From NCBI GenBank assembly GCA_938008005.1, contig CALLLZ010000140.1, forward strand, positions 1 through 10,185: 10,185 nucleotides of DNA, given 5' to 3'. The notes below the pieces were generated by a model. It was given only the letters and a program-made list of their open reading frames with translations, was not told the origin of the DNA and made no database searches. How positions within the stretch are numbered: the stretch's first letter is position 1; every line of letters starts with the position of its first letter. Positions 6,592 through 10,185 of this stretch are shown here, piece after piece. Position numbers and translations under genes: made by a program. The stretch is from an uncultured Marinicella sp. GTDB lineage: Bacteria; Pseudomonadota; Gammaproteobacteria; Xanthomonadales; Marinicellaceae.

Positions 6592-6804
6592 TCAGTTGAT
6601 TGACGAAACTTTATCAGTTGGTTTGCTGGGAGCTATGGCTGGTACCAAATCTTGATTACATTCAGCACAAATGTATTTATCGGCTTTGAAAGGGGCGTTA
6701 TTATATTGGTGATTGGTGACTTTGATATAAATGATGTTCACATGGCAAGCTGAACATTTAAATTTAACAATATGGTGGTCAGTATTTGTTTCTGTTTTTC
6801 CCAT
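6592..6804 (-). CDS. Small zinc-ribbon protein, function unknown
   Basis: The 70-aa product has two CxxC knuckles, C17-SA-C20 and C46-AE-C49, separated by 25 residues. This is the spacing and form of a one-zinc ribbon, so zinc (or iron) binding is a fair inference. The N-terminal and C-terminal tails are polar and look disordered (MGKTETNTDHH..., ...APSKPTDKVSSIN). There is no signal peptide or membrane segment, so it should be cytoplasmic. It lies 48 bases upstream of mnmC on the same strand and could be the first gene of that operon, and it is divergent from the membrane kinase gene at 6944. No strong Shine-Dalgarno sequence precedes the ATG (GAATACCC-ATG). I do not recognise a named family; a short zinc-ribbon domain protein is the safest name. 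Confidence 0.7.
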   Translation of the reverse strand: MGKTETNTDHHIVKFKCSACHVNIIYIKVTNHQYNNAPFKADKYICAECNQDLVPAIAPSKPTDKVSSIN

Positions 6805-6848
6805 GGGTATTCAATTTATAACGAATCACTGTAGTTAATTATCATTGC

Positions 6849-6898
6849 ATGACTTCCGTTTGTTAAGTCATTTTAAAACAACTGATGCGTTTAGTTGT
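6849..6898. promoter_or_regulatory. Two dyads with equal spacers in the divergent promoter region
   Basis: ATGACTT-N9-AAGTCAT (6849-6871) has perfect 7-bp arms, and ACAACT-N9-AGTTGT (6878-6898) has perfect 6-bp arms. Their centres, 6860 and 6888, are 28 bases apart. Both lie in the 139-bp gap between the divergent zinc-ribbon and kinase genes, where an operator would be expected. The arms differ in sequence, so they are not obviously two copies of one site. No convincing -35/-10 pair was found for either gene. Confidence 0.3.
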
Positions 6899-6943
6899 GA
6901 TAATGGTTAATATTGAGTTAGTTTGAGCTAGAATAGCGTTCAT

Positions 6944-9208
6944 ATGACAAAAATTGATCACAGAATTAACGTTCCAGGTTACCGCATCATTCGTAAAATT
7001 GGCGAAGGTGGTATGAGCGTGGTCTATTTGGCTTTTCAAGAATCATTAAAACGCGAAGTGGCATTAAAAATAATGCGTCCAATCGTTACCGATGAGTCAA
7101 ATGTGGTCAGAAGGTTTGAACAAGAAGCTGAAATAATTGCCAAGCTATACCACCCCAATATAGTTAATATATATGAAGTAGGACATGTTGACGAAGATGT
7201 ATTGTTTTATTCGATGCCGTATTTGCAACATGGCGATTTAACCGGTGTGGCCTACCAAAGTGATGAAGAGTTAAAGCAAATGATTGCTGGTATTTGTGAT
7301 GGTTTGGCATATGCCCATATACAAGGTGTTGTTCACAGAGATATCAAGCCAGAAAATATTTTATTCGACCAATTTGGAAATGTACAGATTGCAGATTTTG
7401 GCATTGCTTTAAGTACAGGAAATCGGCGTTTTACCAAAGACAGTAAGATCCTTGGTAGTATCTATTACATGAGCCCTGAACAGGCACAATCCAAGCACAT
7501 TGATAAACGATCAGACATTTATGGTTTAGGTGCCATTTTGTTTGAGTTGTTAACCGGTGACCCAGTGTTTGATGAAGCCGATGACTTGTCTATCATGATG
7601 GCACATCTTTCCAGCCCAATTCCGAGACTGCCTGAGGAATTATCACATTGGCAATTTGTGTTGGATAAATGTTTGGCTAAATCTCCAAATCAACGCTTTC
7701 AAAATATGGAGAGCTTAAAGCAAGCTGTTTTGGCAGTTGATGCAGATCAAAGACCTAAATGGGGTCGTCAATTTTTACCTATTGGCGCCGTAGTTTTGGC
7801 GTTGGCATTGGTATATGTCGGATATGATTTTTTGACACAAAAGCAAACATACAATGAAACTGCCTTAACACAGATAACTGCATCAAGGGTTGATACAGTG
7901 CCACAAGACTCAGCAACCGTTGAAATAAATTCAGATAACTTGGTAATAGAGTCACCAGATTTGATCGATGAACCCGTTGTGCTCAATCAATTGAGTGATG
8001 CACAAGTGAGTGAATTACTTGAGCAGGCAGAATTAAATATCACAAAAAAACAATTAACAACGCCTGTTGGTAACAACGCTTTGGATCAAATTTTAAAGCT
8101 GTTGAAAAACATACCAAACCATCAAACTGGGCTTAACTTGTTATCAGATGTAATGGCAGGTTATTATAAATTGTTACATCAGGCGGTGATCAAAAACGAT
8201 ATAGATTTGGCCAATACTTTTGCTGATTCAGTGTTAGAAGTCAGGGACAGAACAATTAAAGTTGATGAAGGGCTGTTGAACCAATTAGAGGAAAATACAG
8301 ATTTAGAGCGCAGTTTGCTTATTGCTGAAGTGGTTGAAAAGGTTGAGGCAGCCAAGAAAGCGTTGGATCATCAACAAGCCAAACAATTGATTGGCTTAAT
8401 TGATCGAGTGATCCTTGGGCAAGAGCTGGTTGATCATTTGATGGATTCAATCAGTGCCATGCTTAAGCCTGGTCAAATTTTGACTGATAACCAAGGTGTT
8501 AAAACTGTAGTCATCACACCGCAATATAACAGCAAAAAAGGCTTGTTAAATTATGGTTTGGCAGTGACCCAAAGTGAAATTACATTCGCACAATATGATC
8601 GATTCGCTCAGGCCACTGCGCATAAATTAAAACGTTGTAAAAGTAAGCTTAAAACCAACATGATTTTTTCACAAAGGAATTACGCCAAACCGGGGTTTAA
8701 AGTGACTGGTGATATGCCAGTAGTCTGCGTGTCTTGGCACGATGCCAATCAATATGCAAGTTGGTTAAGTCAAAAAACTGGTTTGAGTTATCGTCTGCCA
8801 ACAGCACGAGAATGGCAGCACATACAGAAGTTAAGTAACCCATCAAGCAGTCTGTGTGGGTCAGCCAATTTAGCTGGTCAAGAGTTTCCGGATAAATCTG
8901 AGGATATCGCACTGTTTAAATGTAACGATGGCAGCTCACGTGTTGCGTCTGTTAATCGGTATAATAAAAACAAGCTGGGTCTCAGTGGTTTTCAAGGGAA
9001 TGTCAGCGAGTGGCTGGCAGGTTGTGAAAAGTTAGGCAAATTTAAAGCCATTTTTAATCCGGAAGATCTGTGTGACAATAACCCTGTAATAGGTCGATCA
9101 TGGATATCTGGCAGGGGTGATCAAGGTGGTTTACAAAGAGTAGATTTTGATCAATCATGGACACATATTGGGTTCAGATTAATCAGGGATTTAAGAAAAG
9201 AGCTATAA
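6944..9208 (+). CDS. Membrane Ser/Thr protein kinase with periplasmic SUMF1/FGE-like domain
   Basis: The 754-aa product is a Hanks-type kinase over residues 13-265: glycine loop IGEGGMSVVYLA (19-30), ATP lysine K42 in VALKIM, catalytic HRDIKPEN (131-138, D133, K135, N138), DFG (151-153) and SPE (177-179) in place of APE. All core catalytic residues are present, so it should be active. A single membrane segment follows at about 277-296. The region 300-520 is polar and largely helical, probably a periplasmic stalk. Residues about 535-750 form a SUMF1/FGE-sulfatase-like domain: PVVCVSWHDANQYASWL, YRLPTAREW, GLSGFQGNVSEW and HIGFRLIR. The cysteines that make FGE catalytic are not found near GRSWIS (717-722) or before GFRL, so this domain is more likely for binding or sensing. 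The kinase faces the cytoplasm and the SUMF1 domain the periplasm. The start ATG has no clear ribosome site. Confidence 0.93.
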   Translation: MTKIDHRINVPGYRIIRKIGEGGMSVVYLAFQESLKREVALKIMRPIVTDESNVVRRFEQEAEIIAKLYHPNIVNIYEVGHVDEDVLFYSMPYLQHGDLTGVAYQSDEELKQMIAGICDGLAYAHIQGVVHRDIKPENILFDQFGNVQIADFGIALSTGNRRFTKDSKILGSIYYMSPEQAQSKHIDKRSDIYGLGAILFELLTGDPVFDEADDLSIMMAHLSSPIPRLPEELSHWQFVLDKCLAKSPNQRFQNMESLKQAVLAVDADQRPKWGRQFLPIGAVVLALALVYVGYDFLTQKQTYNETALTQITASRVDTVPQDSATVEINSDNLVIESPDLIDEPVVLNQLSDAQVSELLEQAELNITKKQLTTPVGNNALDQILKLLKNIPNHQTGLNLLSDVMAGYYKLLHQAVIKNDIDLANTFADSVLEVRDRTIKVDEGLLNQLEENTDLERSLLIAEVVEKVEAAKKALDHQQAKQLIGLIDRVILGQELVDHLMDSISAMLKPGQILTDNQGVKTVVITPQYNSKKGLLNYGLAVTQSEITFAQYDRFAQATAHKLKRCKSKLKTNMIFSQRNYAKPGFKVTGDMPVVCVSWHDANQYASWLSQKTGLSYRLPTAREWQHIQKLSNPSSSLCGSANLAGQEFPDKSEDIALFKCNDGSSRVASVNRYNKNKLGLSGFQGNVSEWLAGCEKLGKFKAIFNPEDLCDNNPVIGRSWISGRGDQGGLQRVDFDQSWTHIGFRLIRDLRKEL

Positions 9209-9226
9209 AAGCCCTGTACTTGATTC

Positions 9227-9412
9227 ATGGATAAAGACAAAAAACCTAAAAATCATCCAATTTATGTTAGAAAACTGAGTAACAGTGCACCATCAAATTG
9301 CTTTTTCAATCTTGATTGGGGTGTTTTATTAAGGCTTGCTCTAAAGGGGGATTTTGATTTTTTCCAATTACCCAAAATCAAACAAAGGATTCTATACAAA
9401 CAACAAAGATAA
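9227..9412 (+). CDS. Doubtful 61-aa basic ORF between the kinase gene and yceH
   Basis: This ORF starts 18 bases after the kinase stop and ends 15 bases before the yceH ATG, filling an otherwise empty 219-bp gap on the same strand. The product is lysine-rich and basic at both ends (MDKDKKPKNHPIY..., ...KIKQRILYKQQR) with a more hydrophobic centre (FFNLDWGVLLRLALKGDFDFF). There is no signal peptide, known motif or clear ribosome site before the ATG. The tight fit is suggestive but may be chance. I do not recognise it. If not coding, the gap holds no terminator or repeat that I can see. Confidence 0.35.
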   Translation: MDKDKKPKNHPIYVRKLSNSAPSNCFFNLDWGVLLRLALKGDFDFFQLPKIKQRILYKQQR

Positions 9413-9427
9413 AATTACTGTGAAGTT

Positions 9428-10108
9428 ATGAGTGAAACAACAATAAACGAAGACCAAGAAAATCTAAAAGACAACAGCCGTCAAGCCTACTTCAATGACA
9501 TTGAAGCACGGGTGATGGCTTGTTTAATGGAAAAACAATTAACTACGCCAAACAACTATCCTCTTAGCATGAATTCATTGTTGTTGGCTTGTAATCAAAA
9601 AACCAATCGCGTGCCAGTGATGAATTTGACTGAAGGAGAATTGGGTCATACAGTGAACCAGTTGGACAGTCGGAAATTGGTTGGTGTAGATTATGGCGGT
9701 AGAGCCACACATGTCACACATCGCGTGATGACAGAGTTTGATATTGACCGAAAACAACAAGCAGTGCTGGCAGTTTTAATGGTTAGAGAACCAATTACAT
9801 TGAATGATATTAAAACCAAGACAGGCAGGATGGAAGATTTTTCAGGTATAGATGAGATAAAGGCAGTTATCGAGTCATTGATTGAACGTGATCATGCTTT
9901 GGTCGTACGCATTCCCAAAGGCCCTGGTAGCCGCGAAGACAGATTTACCCATTTATTGTGTGGTGAGGTTGACATTCAAATGCCAGTGACCCAAGTCAAG
10001 TCAAAAAGTGGTGTTAAGTCTGCTCAAGTGTCAAGGTTAGATGAAATGGAAGCGAGGATTGAAAAATTGGAAGCACAAATTAGACAACTTTTAGGTCATC
10101 AAGATTAA
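9428..10108 (+). CDS. yceH: YceH family protein (DUF480/UPF0502)
   Basis: The 226-aa product is slightly longer than E. coli YceH (215 aa) and matches the family along its length. Visible motifs are IEARVMACLMEKQLTTPNNYPLSMNSL at 25-51, where family members read IEaRVLgCLiEKexTTPdxYPLsxNaL, then ACNQKTNRVPVM at 54-65 and IPKGPGSREDRFTHLL at 162-177. The family folds as tandem winged helices, suggesting nucleic-acid binding, but its role is not established. Residues 202-222 (RLDEMEARIEKLEAQIRQLL) form a short heptad coiled coil, and the segment before it (about 185-200) is a flexible linker. The ATG at 9428 follows TGTGAAG, a weak ribosome site. It may share a transcript with the kinase gene upstream. 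It is cytoplasmic, and nothing looks damaged. Confidence 0.93.
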   Translation: MSETTINEDQENLKDNSRQAYFNDIEARVMACLMEKQLTTPNNYPLSMNSLLLACNQKTNRVPVMNLTEGELGHTVNQLDSRKLVGVDYGGRATHVTHRVMTEFDIDRKQQAVLAVLMVREPITLNDIKTKTGRMEDFSGIDEIKAVIESLIERDHALVVRIPKGPGSREDRFTHLLCGEVDIQMPVTQVKSKSGVKSAQVSRLDEMEARIEKLEAQIRQLLGHQD

Positions 10109-10118
10109 AGTCTTTACT

Positions 10119-10185
10119 GTGCAAGCGAAATCCATTTTAACTATGTTGATTGCTGCATTGATAATCAGTTCGTCGAGTGTATGGG
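10119..10185 (+). CDS. Start of a probable exported protein, cut by the window end
   Basis: A frame opening with GTG at 10119 reads VQAKSILTMLIAALIISSSSVW and runs off the window. One lysine followed by a hydrophobic stretch and small residues is the form of a signal peptide or N-terminal membrane anchor. An in-frame ATG at 10143 is the other possible start, but it would lose the positive charge. AAAG lies about 8 bases before the GTG. It begins 10 bases after the yceH stop, so the two may be co-transcribed. Only 22 residues are visible and the family cannot be named. Confidence 0.5.
   Translation, partial: MQAKSILTMLIAALIISSSSVW

Noticed and set aside
7768..7986. 72-aa minus-strand ORF opposite the kinase membrane segment
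   Set aside because: It is a shadow of the kinase frame with no independent support.
8521..9200. Reading the SUMF1 domain as an active sulfatase-modifying enzyme
   Set aside because: The cysteine pair that carries FGE catalysis is absent from the expected C-terminal segment, and no sulfatase gene is nearby.
9209..9427. Intrinsic terminator after the kinase gene
   Set aside because: No GC-rich stem followed by a T-run was found; the T-rich stretch near 9355-9364 lacks a stem.

Overview
The window reads as a chromosomal segment of a free-living, A/T-leaning Gram-negative bacterium, most likely a gammaproteobacterium. A full-length fused MnmC and a YceH (DUF480) protein support this, as does a secreted protein ending in a ...DLIFADDFE tail. 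I associate such tails with Lysobacterales/Marinicella-like bacteria; that placement is inference from memory, not a search result. No rRNA, tRNA, CRISPR array, insertion sequence or prophage gene was seen.

Layout. Positions 1-69 are the last codons of an upstream gene. Positions 70-507 hold no gene. The first 280 bases of that gap are packed with palindromes: four copies of a 24-bp GTAG-containing repeat (three direct, one inverted), a small hairpin, and an imperfect stem-loop of about 87 nt. This looks like a REP/BIME cluster. Next, 508-3162 (+) encodes a large exported modular protein: signal peptide, ThuA-like domain, putative glycosidase-like barrel, cadherin/Ig-like domain, a C-terminal beta domain and the FE-ending tail. 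It converges on a minus-strand operon transcribed in the order mnmC (6543-4591), a class I SAM methyltransferase (4556-3783) and a LOG-family nucleotide hydrolase (3777-3193). A strong hairpin lies at the convergent end, inside the last codons of the LOG gene.

Upstream of mnmC, also on the minus strand, is a 70-aa zinc-ribbon protein (6804-6592). It is divergent from a membrane-spanning Ser/Thr kinase with a periplasmic SUMF1/FGE-like domain (6944-9208, +). The 139-bp divergent region carries two dyads with identical 9-nt spacers. Downstream are a doubtful 61-codon ORF (9227-9412), yceH (9428-10108) and the start of another probable exported protein that runs off the window.

How the parts relate. 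MnmC finishes the mnm5(s2)U wobble modification of tRNA. Its two downstream partners look co-transcribed, but I cannot give them a shared pathway. The kinase pairs a cytoplasmic catalytic domain with an extracytoplasmic FGE-fold domain lacking the FGE catalytic cysteines, so that domain is more likely a sensor or binding module than an enzyme. The less ordinary items are the ThuA-barrel fusion, the kinase-SUMF1 receptor with its divergent small zinc protein, and the REP-like cluster. Everything else looks like standard housekeeping content.
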